Source of the DNA: an uncultured Gammaproteobacteria bacterium
GTDB taxonomy: Bacteria; Pseudomonadota; Gammaproteobacteria; Pseudomonadales; Pseudohongiellaceae
Length of the DNA stretch: 64,000 nucleotides
Reading direction: 5' to 3'
Assembly: GCA_913060495.1 (NCBI GenBank)
Contig: CAJXRP010000001.1
Coordinates: 1 to 64,000 of the forward strand
The position numbers were made by a program, and so were the translations under genes. Below are positions 56,266 through 64,000 of this stretch, piece by piece. A model generated the notes under the pieces. The model ran no database searches and had not been told where the DNA came from. It saw only the letters and a list, made by a program, of their open reading frames with translations. The stretch's first letter is position 1. Each line of letters begins with the position of its first letter.

Positions 56266-57651
56266 CTAGGCGGCATTCTCGGCAGCATCTGCATGAGTCT
56301 GCCGTTCACCTGAGATCGCTTTATTGAATGACCGTAGAGATATGGCGGCCATCAGTAGATTTCCGCAGAAAGCCCCTCCGAAGAACCCCACCAATCCAAA
56401 CCACTGACTTCCCAGGTAGGCGAGTGGCACATAGAACAAAAAGAAGCGGGCAGAGCTGAGATACAGGGCAGACATCGGTCTATGCAAAGCGTTCAATGAT
56501 GAGTTCGTCAGAATGATGATGCCTTGCATGCCGTAGCCTAGTGGCAATATCCAAAGAAATAGCTTAATGGTTTCGATCACTTCAGGGTCGTCAGAGAATG
56601 TCGACGCAATCACGCCTGCACCCAGCGCCAACCCGACGTAGACCAGCATCTGCCATCCGAGAATGAACTTGATCGAGAGTCGATAGGCTTCCTCGACTCG
56701 ATCGATCTTGCCGGCACCAAAATTCTGGCTGATGAGCGGGGGCAGAGAAGATGACATAGCTAAGACGATCAGGGTGGCCATAGGTTCAAGTCGCGCACCT
56801 ACGCCGAAGGCCGCCACAGCCTCGTCACCAAAACTTGCTGCAATTGCCGTCATAATGCCCGCGGCCAGCGGCGTCATCATGTTCGCGCCAGCAGCTGGAA
56901 CGCCAATACGCAGCATCTCGCGACCGGAAGAAATCATAACTGGGCGGCTGGGTAGCGAGCCGCTCACCAGCTGCTTTTGAAAAACGAGGATATACATCAG
57001 ATAGAAATAGCCGACTCCCCACGCAATTATTGTCGCCCAAGCTGCGCCCTGTATGCCGAGTGCGGGTATGGGGCCGAGCCCGAATATAAAAATAGGGTCG
57101 AGGATTGCATTGATGAGCCCTGCGGCCGCCATCAATATGCTGGGTGTCTTGGTGTCGCCACAGGCGCGCAATATGCTGTTTCCCGTCATGATGCAGACCA
57201 CCATGATACTGCCTGGAAACCAGACAACCATGTATTCCCTGATCGCTGGCATCAAGGATTCACTGGCTCCCATTAAGTGAAATATGCGGTCCATGAAGAA
57301 CCAGCAGATGCTAACCACAATGACGGCGAGTAACAGGGAAATGTAGTTAATTACGGTGGAGGCTTCTTTGGCTTTTTCGTATTCGGAGCGGCCCAGATAC
57401 TTGCCGACGACAGCTGAGGCGCCGATGCCGAGACCGATTGCAAGGCTCATGATGGTAAAGGTGACAGGAAACGTAAAGCTAATCGCGGTAAGTGCTTCGG
57501 TGCCCAGAAAGCTGATGAATAATGTGTCTACGAGGCTAAAGGTGAATAACATCAGCATGCCGATGATCATCGGAGTCGTCATGCGGATGAGGGATTTTTG
57601 AATGGAGCCTTCTGACAGATTGTAGCTGTGCTTATTGCTAGTCGAAGACAT
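56266..57651 (-). CDS. MATE-family multidrug/Na+ efflux pump
   Basis: 461 residues from the ATG at 57651. About 12 TM segments in two homologous halves; the first opens SLIRMTTPMIIGMLMLFTFS and TLFISFLGTEALTAI. It exports drugs or metabolites using a Na+ or H+ gradient. Convergent with the radical SAM gene. Substrate unknown. Confidence 0.92.
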   Translation of the reverse strand: MSSTSNKHSYNLSEGSIQKSLIRMTTPMIIGMLMLFTFSLVDTLFISFLGTEALTAISFTFPVTFTIMSLAIGLGIGASAVVGKYLGRSEYEKAKEASTVINYISLLLAVIVVSICWFFMDRIFHLMGASESLMPAIREYMVVWFPGSIMVVCIMTGNSILRACGDTKTPSILMAAAGLINAILDPIFIFGLGPIPALGIQGAAWATIIAWGVGYFYLMYILVFQKQLVSGSLPSRPVMISSGREMLRIGVPAAGANMMTPLAAGIMTAIAASFGDEAVAAFGVGARLEPMATLIVLAMSSSLPPLISQNFGAGKIDRVEEAYRLSIKFILGWQMLVYVGLALGAGVIASTFSDDPEVIETIKLFLWILPLGYGMQGIIILTNSSLNALHRPMSALYLSSARFFLFYVPLAYLGSQWFGLVGFFGGAFCGNLLMAAISLRSFNKAISGERQTHADAAENAA

Positions 57652-57767
57652 AGTTAATTTATAGCCCAATGGAGTCTGCTAAATCTGGATCAGTGCTGCT
57701 CGTCAGTATGAATTAATATACCTTAATTTGGAAACTCTGCACCCGCTGACACAGAAAATTGCAAAGG

Positions 57768-58547
57768 CTAGAAAGTAAGGCCTTTTCGTAGCATGCTTAA
57801 TTGCTTATATACCTTCGGATTGCCAAACAGCAGTTCCTTCGCATCGGTCAAGTTAGGGTTTCCGCTTTCGCTGCCCAATAATCCTCCGGCTTCCTGGAGG
57901 ATCAGTTTGGCCGCGGCCAGAGTAAGCATATTGTCATTCGCTGCACAGCCGCCCTGCATTCTGTCCGCTGCAATTTGCACCATATCTAAAGCCGTGCAGC
58001 CGGAGATTCTCGGGCTGGCACCTGCCTTCATGAATTCCTGTTGTAACCCCAGAGCAACATCTTGTGGCATGCCGTCAGGATTAAGACCGATGAGGCTGCC
58101 GCGAATTTCAGTGCGCTTGCCTACACGGATGCGATGGGAATTGAGTCGTGCACCAGCGCCTCTTGTAGCAATAAACTCTTCACGAAGAAGAGGGCTGACT
58201 AGAATTGCATGCTGCACCACGCCATCGATCTGGCAGGCTAGTGATACACCAAAATGTGTATAGCCGGTAGCAAAGTTTCTATTGCCTATTAATGGGTCTA
58301 TAAGCCAGACAGTATCCTTGTTCTCTCCCTGTTTCAGGCCAGAGGCACGGGAGTGAAAGCTGTGTTCCGGGTGCGCTTTTTCTAAGTGGTAGAAAATTGT
58401 CTTCTCAGCTTCCAGATCCATCGAGGTGAGAAAATTATCAGGATCGTCATTGATGATCTTAATTCTATCGAGGCGGTCGCTGCTATGTGCTATTGCCTCC
58501 GCCGCATCTCTGGCGGCTTGAAGCGCGATATTTAACAAGGGGTGCAT
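57768..58547 (-). CDS. suhB: SuhB-type inositol monophosphatase homologue with a broken metal site
   Basis: 259 residues from the ATG at 58547, which has AGGA upstream. The opening MHPLLNIALQAARDA lines up with E. coli SuhB from residue 1. Metal ligands known from that family: E67 is Arg here (SRASG where E. coli has EESG), D84 is kept, D87 is Ile (IDPLIGNRNF for DPLDGTTNF), and the D212 position is Thr209. So three of four ligands and the TT of the motif are lost, and phosphatase activity is unlikely. E. coli SuhB also works as a transcription antitermination factor that does not need catalysis. The suhB/trmJ divergent order supports orthology. Confidence 0.88.
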   Translation of the reverse strand: MHPLLNIALQAARDAAEAIAHSSDRLDRIKIINDDPDNFLTSMDLEAEKTIFYHLEKAHPEHSFHSRASGLKQGENKDTVWLIDPLIGNRNFATGYTHFGVSLACQIDGVVQHAILVSPLLREEFIATRGAGARLNSHRIRVGKRTEIRGSLIGLNPDGMPQDVALGLQQEFMKAGASPRISGCTALDMVQIAADRMQGGCAANDNMLTLAAAKLILQEAGGLLGSESGNPNLTDAKELLFGNPKVYKQLSMLRKGLTF

Positions 58548-58857
58548 TGCTGACTTCCTGAGAGTGCTAACGGGCGTTGGCCTGTTAGGGAACAATTTTG
58601 GGCTCTAATCTAGAGGGTCGGGCCCATTTGTTACGGGTCTGTAGGAGGATTCTTGGGGAATTACTTCCGCGCATGAACTGCGCTACAGCTACCGATTTTC
58701 GGGGCCATGATAGCAAACAAAAGAAAGCAGAAGGAAACTATTACAATTTGCAGTTCTAGTAGGTCTATCTGGCCTGAATTTACCCACTGTTGGCTCGCGA
58801 CGGGCATCTATCCTGCTATAATTCGCGGCTCTTTTGTTCACGAGTAGCGACAGTACA
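58548..58857. other. suhB/trmJ divergent intergenic region, 310 bp
   Basis: Holds an extended -10 promoter for trmJ at 58814-58822. No other clear elements were found. The suhB-side promoter is not evident. Confidence 0.6.
58814..58822 (+). promoter_or_regulatory. Extended -10 promoter of trmJ
   Basis: TGCTATAAT, a perfect TATAAT with an extended TGn. No consensus -35. Confidence 0.65.
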
Positions 58858-59655
58858 ATGTTTGATTTTAGTCAGGTCAGTGTAGTTCTAGTAAATACCT
58901 CTCATCCAGGCAACATCGGAGCTACCGCGCGAGCGATGAAAAATATGGGCCTAAGTAAACTAACTTTGGTTCAGCCAGAAGATTTTCCTAGCGGGGTTGC
59001 CGTAGGTAGAGCGGTTTCCGCCGTTGATATTCTCGATAATGCGCGTGTGGTGACTAGTCTGCAGGAGGCTGTCGAGGATTGTGGCCTGGTTATCGGAGCA
59101 AGTGCGCGGTCTCGCAATATCCCCTGGCCCATGGTTTCGCCGGAGCAGTGTGCTCAGAAGGCAGTGACAGAGGCGCCAGCTAATAAAGTCGCCTTAGTAT
59201 TTGGGCGAGAAGATGCGGGGCTGAACAATGAGGAGCTGCAACTGTGCCATTTTCATGTGCAGATACCTGCAGACCCGAATTACAGCTCGTTGAATCTGTC
59301 GGCGGCAGTGATGGTCGTATGTTATGAAGTCCGCAAGGCGGCCCTTGCCTTAGACGAGCAACCAGCAGTCGCCGAGGACGAGTTTTGGGATCAGGAAAAG
59401 GCTAATGGCGAGCAGGTTGAACACTTCTATGTGCATCTAGAGAGAGTGATGACAGCTATTAAATTTCACGACCCAGAGAATCCGCGGCAGCTTATGCCAA
59501 GAATGCGCCGTCTTTTTAGTCGTATCAGAATCGATGTGATGGAAATGAATATACTCAGAGGAATTCTATCGAATATAGAATTCAGGTTGGACAATGAGAA
59601 GAAGCTTAAGGCTCAGCTAGAGCAAAGCGAAGCGGCTAAAGAGTCTCAGTCCTAA
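58858..59655 (+). CDS. trmJ: tRNA (cytidine/uridine-32-2'-O-)-methyltransferase
   Basis: 265 residues from the ATG at 58858; a longer start at 58834 is weaker. SPOUT fold with VVLVNTSHPGNIGATARAMKN, LVFGREDAGLNNEELQLCHF and NYSSLNLSAAVMVVCYEVRK. It methylates the ribose at position 32 of tRNA. In E. coli it is also beside suhB in divergent order. The cysE/iscR neighbours seen in some relatives are replaced by an AAA ATPase gene. Confidence 0.95.
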   Translation: MFDFSQVSVVLVNTSHPGNIGATARAMKNMGLSKLTLVQPEDFPSGVAVGRAVSAVDILDNARVVTSLQEAVEDCGLVIGASARSRNIPWPMVSPEQCAQKAVTEAPANKVALVFGREDAGLNNEELQLCHFHVQIPADPNYSSLNLSAAVMVVCYEVRKAALALDEQPAVAEDEFWDQEKANGEQVEHFYVHLERVMTAIKFHDPENPRQLMPRMRRLFSRIRIDVMEMNILRGILSNIEFRLDNEKKLKAQLEQSEAAKESQS

Positions 59656-59681
59656 TTTTTATACAGGTTTAGCTATTTAAA

Positions 59682-61529
59682 GTGGTCAGACAAACTTTCT
59701 ATTTCAGCGATGGGCCTTATTTACAAGCAATGCAGGGTCTGCACACAGCCCTGTCTGGCTCTGAGGCGTTCGTAAAGTTTATCGGACAGCCACGAACAGG
59801 TAAGAGCGGCGTGTGTGAGAAATTAACGCAGTTCATGCGCCTCAAGGGCTATCGGGTTATATATTTCGACTATCCAATAGAATCGCCAGATATGTTGCGC
59901 AGCATGCTAGCGAAAGAACTGGATATTCCGGATACGTTTAATGTGCTGCGGAATCTTGAAGATGCGCTGGTTACTGAGGACGGAAAACCTTTAGTCATTA
60001 TCTTCGATGATGCACATCTACTGAGCGGTATAACACTGATCGAAATTTATCGGCTAGCCGGTGTGCAGGTTGCGCAGAAACGCGTCATTAATATTGTGCT
60101 CTGCGGTGAGCCGGAATTAGAGAGGCGGCTTAGTAGCAAAAAACAATTTACTTCTTTGCTGCAGCAAGTCTCCCATAATTTTCTGCTGGAACCGATGAAT
60201 GCGGCTACCGCTTCGCATTTTCTGTCGGCGTTTCTCGAGAAGATGAAGTTGCCGGGCTTGCAGTTGCAGCCAGCAGCGCTAAGTCAATTCTACAAATCCT
60301 GTAAAGGTTTTCCGGGCCCTGCTTATTCGCTGTGCCAATTGATACTCGCAATACGTCAGGGCAGTCATGAGTTGAGTCCGATAACGAAAGAGGAATTGCT
60401 GCTTGCGATCCGCAGTGCGGATAGCGAACAGCCAGTCTCTAGCAGCCTACTTCGACAAGGCAAGCGGGGAATGTTGTTCGCTCCTGTCGCTGCTGTTGTC
60501 GTAATAGCTTCGTTGGCGTTGCTAGCGCGTCAGCTGAATCCCCCCGAGTCACAGAATGAGGTCGAGCAGGTTGCGGTGATCGCGACAGAAGGCGAGGAAG
60601 AGTTAGTGCCTGCGGCTTCACCGTTCGCCATGGATGAGTTGCTGCTTGCTGAGTCCGATAGTCAGACATCGGCAAATAGTCCAGCCCAAGTGGAAGCTCT
60701 AAATGTTACTGCGCAGCTAGCCGTGAGTTCTTCAGAGCCACAAGTTGACGAGCCTGCAGCAGAGGAGGCTGCGGTCGAGGAAGAAATGACAATCTCAGAT
60801 TCTACTCTTGCCTTGGTCACGGCTCAGGAGCGCGGCATCTCGGATGAGACTCTTATTGAGCCCCTGTTTGAGCCGATGCCATTGGAAAAAAATAGTAGTG
60901 CTGTTAAGAATAACGAGGAAGCGATGCTGTCTGTCGTAGATGAATCGACAGCCAGTGACGAGCCAGTGCAGCTCGCGAATGTAACATTGACCAGGCCTAT
61001 GCTCGCGTTAGATGAAATTGAGATAGCGCCGGAGATAGCACCGGAGATGCCAAGAGTGGAGCCCGCCCTAAGCCCAGTAGAGGATGCTGTGAAGATTGCT
61101 CCTGATGCAGTATCACTGACATCCGCGCCAAGCGAATCTTCACCTGCGGCGCCAGAGTTGGTGGCGCTAAGTCCACAGCAAATGGTGCAGAGTTGGTTAG
61201 ATGCATGGCAAGGGCAAGATCTAGAGAATTATTTTGCTAGCTATGCTGAAGACTTTGATCCTCGTTACCACCGAAGTAAGTCGGCGTGGCGAAGTAACCG
61301 AGAACGAGTGATAGGCAATGCGAGTCAGATCACTTTAGAGCTATCTGGCTTCACAATGATTAGTGAAGACGCTGATAATATCGAGGTACATTTTTGGCTT
61401 GCCTATAGCTCGCCAAGCTACCGCGACGATACGCGAAAGAAGTTAGTCTTGAAGAAGCTGCCTGCTGGTGATCAAGGTGTGGTAAGACTAGTGATACTCG
61501 AAGAGATAAATCTCGAGGTGCGCGTCTAA
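59682..61529 (+). CDS. AAA ATPase with TM segment and NTF2-like C-terminal domain
   Basis: 615 residues, GTG start. An ExeA/DamX-like ATPase domain: Walker A GQPRTGKS (35-42) and Walker B LVIIFDDAHLL (104-114). A single TM helix near 262-283 (MLFAPVAAVVVIASLALLA) follows. A long acidic, Pro- and Ala-rich linker leads to a C-terminal domain of about 115 residues (MVQSWLDAWQGQDLENYFAS, FDPRYHRSKSAWRSNRERV) resembling SnoaL/NTF2. DamX-like proteins usually end in SPOR, so this fusion is unusual. It is 27 bases after trmJ, possibly cotranscribed. It may link an ATPase in the cytoplasm to a periplasmic ligand domain. Confidence 0.75.
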   Translation: MVRQTFYFSDGPYLQAMQGLHTALSGSEAFVKFIGQPRTGKSGVCEKLTQFMRLKGYRVIYFDYPIESPDMLRSMLAKELDIPDTFNVLRNLEDALVTEDGKPLVIIFDDAHLLSGITLIEIYRLAGVQVAQKRVINIVLCGEPELERRLSSKKQFTSLLQQVSHNFLLEPMNAATASHFLSAFLEKMKLPGLQLQPAALSQFYKSCKGFPGPAYSLCQLILAIRQGSHELSPITKEELLLAIRSADSEQPVSSSLLRQGKRGMLFAPVAAVVVIASLALLARQLNPPESQNEVEQVAVIATEGEEELVPAASPFAMDELLLAESDSQTSANSPAQVEALNVTAQLAVSSSEPQVDEPAAEEAAVEEEMTISDSTLALVTAQERGISDETLIEPLFEPMPLEKNSSAVKNNEEAMLSVVDESTASDEPVQLANVTLTRPMLALDEIEIAPEIAPEMPRVEPALSPVEDAVKIAPDAVSLTSAPSESSPAAPELVALSPQQMVQSWLDAWQGQDLENYFASYAEDFDPRYHRSKSAWRSNRERVIGNASQITLELSGFTMISEDADNIEVHFWLAYSSPSYRDDTRKKLVLKKLPAGDQGVVRLVILEEINLEVRV

Positions 61530-61540
61530 ATTAATCGCCA

Positions 61541-61566
61541 GGCGCTTGCCCCCAGAGGGGGCGCCC
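61541..61566. terminator. GC hairpin between convergent ATPase and YgiQ genes
   Basis: GCCCCC - AGA - GGGGGC with flanking GGC/GCC. No T tract. It may terminate both transcripts weakly. Confidence 0.45.
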
Positions 61567-61582
61567 AAGAATGGCAGTAAGA

Positions 61583-63733
61583 CTAACGTCTACGCTGGCT
61601 GCTTCTCTTCTGATTGGCTTTGTGTTTTGGTTTAGCCTTCGGAATTAGAAACTTATCCCCATCACCAATTAAGTCAGCTCTGCCTAGTTCGTGTAGAGCT
61701 TCTCTAAGCATTGGCCAATTCTTTTCATCGTGGTAGCGCAGGAAGGCTTTCTGTAGGCGTCGCTGATCGATATCCTTGCAGATCGCGAGTTTGTCGCTCT
61801 TGTAGCGCACTTTTTCCAATGGGTTTCGTTCTGAATAATACATGGCGGTGGCGAGTGCCATCGGTGAGGGATAGAAGGTCTGAACCTGATCTGGCTTGAA
61901 GTTTCTCTGCTTAAGCCATAGGCTGAGATTCAACATGTCCTCGGCATCACTGCCTGGATGCGCAGCAATGAAATAAGGAATTAAATACTGTTCCTTGCCT
62001 GCCTTCTTTGAAAATTTATCGAACAATATCTTGAAATCGTCGTAGGCAGAGATGCCTGGCTTCATCATCTTCGAAAGAGTCTTATCTTCACTGTGTTCCG
62101 GCGCGATTTTCAGGTAGCCGCCAACATGATGAGTAACTAATTCTTCTATGTATTCTGGATCTTTCAAAGCTAGATCGTAGCGAAGACCTGACGCGATTGC
62201 GACGCGCTTGACGCCGGGTATCGCTCTAGCTTTTCTGTAGAGCTGTGTCGTGGGGCTGTGATCCGTGTTCAAGTGTTTACAAATATTAGGGTAGACGCAA
62301 GAAAGCCGTTTACAAGTCTTCTGAATTTTCGGTGACTTGCAGTTCAGTTTGTACATGTTCGCAGTGGGGCCGCCCAGGTCGGAAATGGTTCCGGTGAAGC
62401 CGGGAACCTGATCTCTGATTTTTCCGATCTCACGTAAAATCGATTCTTCCGAGCGACTCTGAATGATGCGACCCTCATGCTCAGTAATGGAGCAGAACGT
62501 ACAGCCACCGAAACATCCGCGCATGATATTCACAGAGGTTTTGATCATGTCATAAGCGGGAATGTTTGCATCGCCATAGGATGGGTGTGGTCGTCGCTGA
62601 TAAGGAAGATCGAAAATCCAATCCATCTCTTCGGTCTCGAGAGGTATCGGCGGTGTGTTAACCCATATCTCTTGCGTGCCATGTTTCTGAACTAGCGGTC
62701 TAGCATTGTAGGGGTTTGCTTCTTGGTGCAAGACTCGTGATGCATGTGCATACAGTGCCGGATCATTTGTTACCTTGCTGAAAGAGGGCAGTCGAATGTA
62801 ACTGGTATCGGAGTCGTATTTCTCTTTACGCTGCAAGGGTAATGGGATTATTCGCACAGCCTGGGTTGTTTGGTCGTCAGCGGGCTTATCTGTCTCGGCT
62901 CCCGCCGCCTCGGGATTGTCCGAAGTCTGCTTGTCTTTATACTCATAGGGGTTTGGTAGCTGCTCGATCTTCGATGGCCAGTCTATGCGAGTCGAATCAA
63001 TCTCAGTCCAACCCTCCGGCACTTCTGTAGCTACGCGGGCGGTTCCTCGTAAAAACTTCATGTCCTCGACTGTCTTGCCGGCAGCGAATTGATGGGCAAC
63101 TTCTACAAGGGCGCGCTCTGCATTTCCAAATAGTAGAATGTTCGCATTCGAATCGATTAGAACGGAGCGCCTAACCCGGTCGCTCCAATAATCGTACTGT
63201 GCGATGCGCCGCAGGCTGGCTTCGATGCCGCCGATGACAATAGGGGTGTCGTAATAGGCTTCGCGACAGCGCTGGCTGTATACAATAACCGATCTATCCG
63301 GACGCTTGCCTGCCTCACCGTTGGGTGTGTAGGCATCATCGCTGCGCATGCGCAAATCGGCAGTGTAACGATTGATCAGAGAATCCATGTTGCCAGCGGT
63401 CACACCGAAGAAAAGATTCGGCTTGCCTAGTACCTTGAAGGGCTCGGCGCTATCCCAGGCGGGTTGCGCGATAATTCCAACTCTAAACCCCTGTGCTTCT
63501 AACAATCGTCCTATTACAGCCATGCCGAAGCTTGGATGGTCTACGTAGGCATCCCCTGTGACTAGAATTATGTCGCAGCTATCCCAGCCTAATTGATCCA
63601 TCTCTTCACGGGACATGGGTAAATAGGGTGCCGTTTCGAAGCACTCAGCCCAATATTTCGGATAGGAGAAAAGCTTGCGTGGGGTGTGCTGATTATCGTT
63701 ACGCGAGGGTTTTTTGTTTGATTTTTGCGGCAT
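61583..63733 (-). CDS. YgiQ-family radical SAM protein (UPF0313)
   Basis: 716 residues. Starts [20 protein letters not shown], then a family motif [20 protein letters not shown]. The radical SAM cluster is C407-x3-C411-x2-C414 in [10 protein letters not shown]. The C-terminus is basic ([16 protein letters not shown]). YgiQ proteins are widespread; the reaction is not established. Expected to be cytoplasmic, with an insert of acidic sequence ([19 protein letters not shown]). Confidence 0.93.
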   Translation of the reverse strand: MPQKSNKKPSRNDNQHTPRKLFSYPKYWAECFETAPYLPMSREEMDQLGWDSCDIILVTGDAYVDHPSFGMAVIGRLLEAQGFRVGIIAQPAWDSAEPFKVLGKPNLFFGVTAGNMDSLINRYTADLRMRSDDAYTPNGEAGKRPDRSVIVYSQRCREAYYDTPIVIGGIEASLRRIAQYDYWSDRVRRSVLIDSNANILLFGNAERALVEVAHQFAAGKTVEDMKFLRGTARVATEVPEGWTEIDSTRIDWPSKIEQLPNPYEYKDKQTSDNPEAAGAETDKPADDQTTQAVRIIPLPLQRKEKYDSDTSYIRLPSFSKVTNDPALYAHASRVLHQEANPYNARPLVQKHGTQEIWVNTPPIPLETEEMDWIFDLPYQRRPHPSYGDANIPAYDMIKTSVNIMRGCFGGCTFCSITEHEGRIIQSRSEESILREIGKIRDQVPGFTGTISDLGGPTANMYKLNCKSPKIQKTCKRLSCVYPNICKHLNTDHSPTTQLYRKARAIPGVKRVAIASGLRYDLALKDPEYIEELVTHHVGGYLKIAPEHSEDKTLSKMMKPGISAYDDFKILFDKFSKKAGKEQYLIPYFIAAHPGSDAEDMLNLSLWLKQRNFKPDQVQTFYPSPMALATAMYYSERNPLEKVRYKSDKLAICKDIDQRRLQKAFLRYHDEKNWPMLREALHELGRADLIGDGDKFLIPKAKPKHKANQKRSSQRRR

Positions 63734-63806
63734 GCTTGTCTGGAACTCGGTTTATGTGAAGTCGAATGAATGATGAATTTAAAATTACAGATTAGTCTTG
63801 TTGCGC

Positions 63807-64000
63807 CTAGAAGAATTGATCCAATGGCAATTCGTCGCCATTTACTCGGAGCACGCTATCTTGCAGACTTGCTTCAATCATTATTCTGCCGTTCGTAATG
63901 GTGAGATAGCCCTGTTGCACATAGGGGTCGACTAGTCCTGCTAGGGGGCTACGCATAATAGCCGCCTGATCTAATGATATTTCGAGCGTCATATTTAGTG
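63807..64000 (-). CDS. DUF945-like protein, C-terminal fragment
   Basis: The frame runs off the right edge and remains open there; only the last 64 residues or so are seen. The end (VQQGYLTITNGRIMIEASLQ, then DSVLRVNGDELPLDQFF) resembles the C-terminus of YdgA/DUF945 envelope proteins. The true start lies outside the window. The family assignment is tentative. Confidence 0.5.
   Translation of the reverse strand, partial: LNMTLEISLDQAAIMRSPLAGLVDPYVQQGYLTITNGRIMIEASLQDSVLRVNGDELPLDQFF

Overview
The window reads as a chromosomal segment of a gammaproteobacterium, most likely a marine or other aquatic oligotroph. The order ispB, rplU, rpmA, obgE, proB, rpsT, murJ and the divergent suhB/trmJ pair are typical of Gammaproteobacteria. 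The DUF1592/DUF1552/ankyrin trio, TonB receptors and PQQ-cytochrome enzymes fit marine lineages. Species cannot be named from the sequence alone. No rRNA, tRNA, CRISPR array, insertion sequence or prophage was seen. The first 22 bases are a sequencing-library adapter remnant, so the left edge is a contig end.

Layout. 0-9.3 kb: a partial secreted protein, the DUF1592/DUF1552/ankyrin operon, small secreted proteins (DUF6134-like, lipocalin), metY and a lipoprotein. 9.4-26.6 kb: an accessory, mostly secreted catabolic and uptake region bounded by two paralogous TonB-dependent receptors. It holds an ArsR/SRPBCC pair, a GrdB-like selenoprotein, epoxide hydrolase, CMD-family protein, M20 amidohydrolase, PQQ-cytochrome c protein, alpha/beta hydrolase, CoA-transferase and an exported methyltransferase. 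Two very small genes (a DnaJ-type zinc finger and a single-TM peptide) also lie here. 26.8-33.5 kb: ETF-ubiquinone oxidoreductase, then an unusual three-gene module of exported proteins (a degenerate gluzincin with TPR-like repeats, an unknown protein, and a transglutaminase-like TPR lipoprotein). 33.5-45.9 kb: acyl-CoA synthetase and the conserved housekeeping block from ispB to murJ, then a small-gene cluster, efpL and DAHP synthase. 45.9-50 kb: aromatic/aspartate aminotransferase with folD, and frmA with gloA. 50-64 kb: a rhodanese-fold protein, TSUP transporter, TetR regulator, acyltransferase, cysteine-rich protein with nitroreductase, radical SAM/B12 protein, MATE pump, suhB/trmJ, an AAA ATPase with an NTF2-like tail, YgiQ, and a partial DUF945-like gene.

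Main discoveries. (1) Two adjacent minus-strand ORFs at 13434-14324 are one gene read through an in-frame TGA. The TGA sits at a UxxC redox motif and is followed by a small stem-loop with a G in its apical loop, placed as in bacterial SECIS elements, so it is probably a selenoprotein. (2) The SuhB orthologue keeps the family's length and locus but has lost three of four metal ligands (E67 to R, D87 to I, the D212 equivalent to T). This suggests a SuhB kept for its transcription-factor role only. (3) Several exported or small proteins carry odd architectures and are listed individually.
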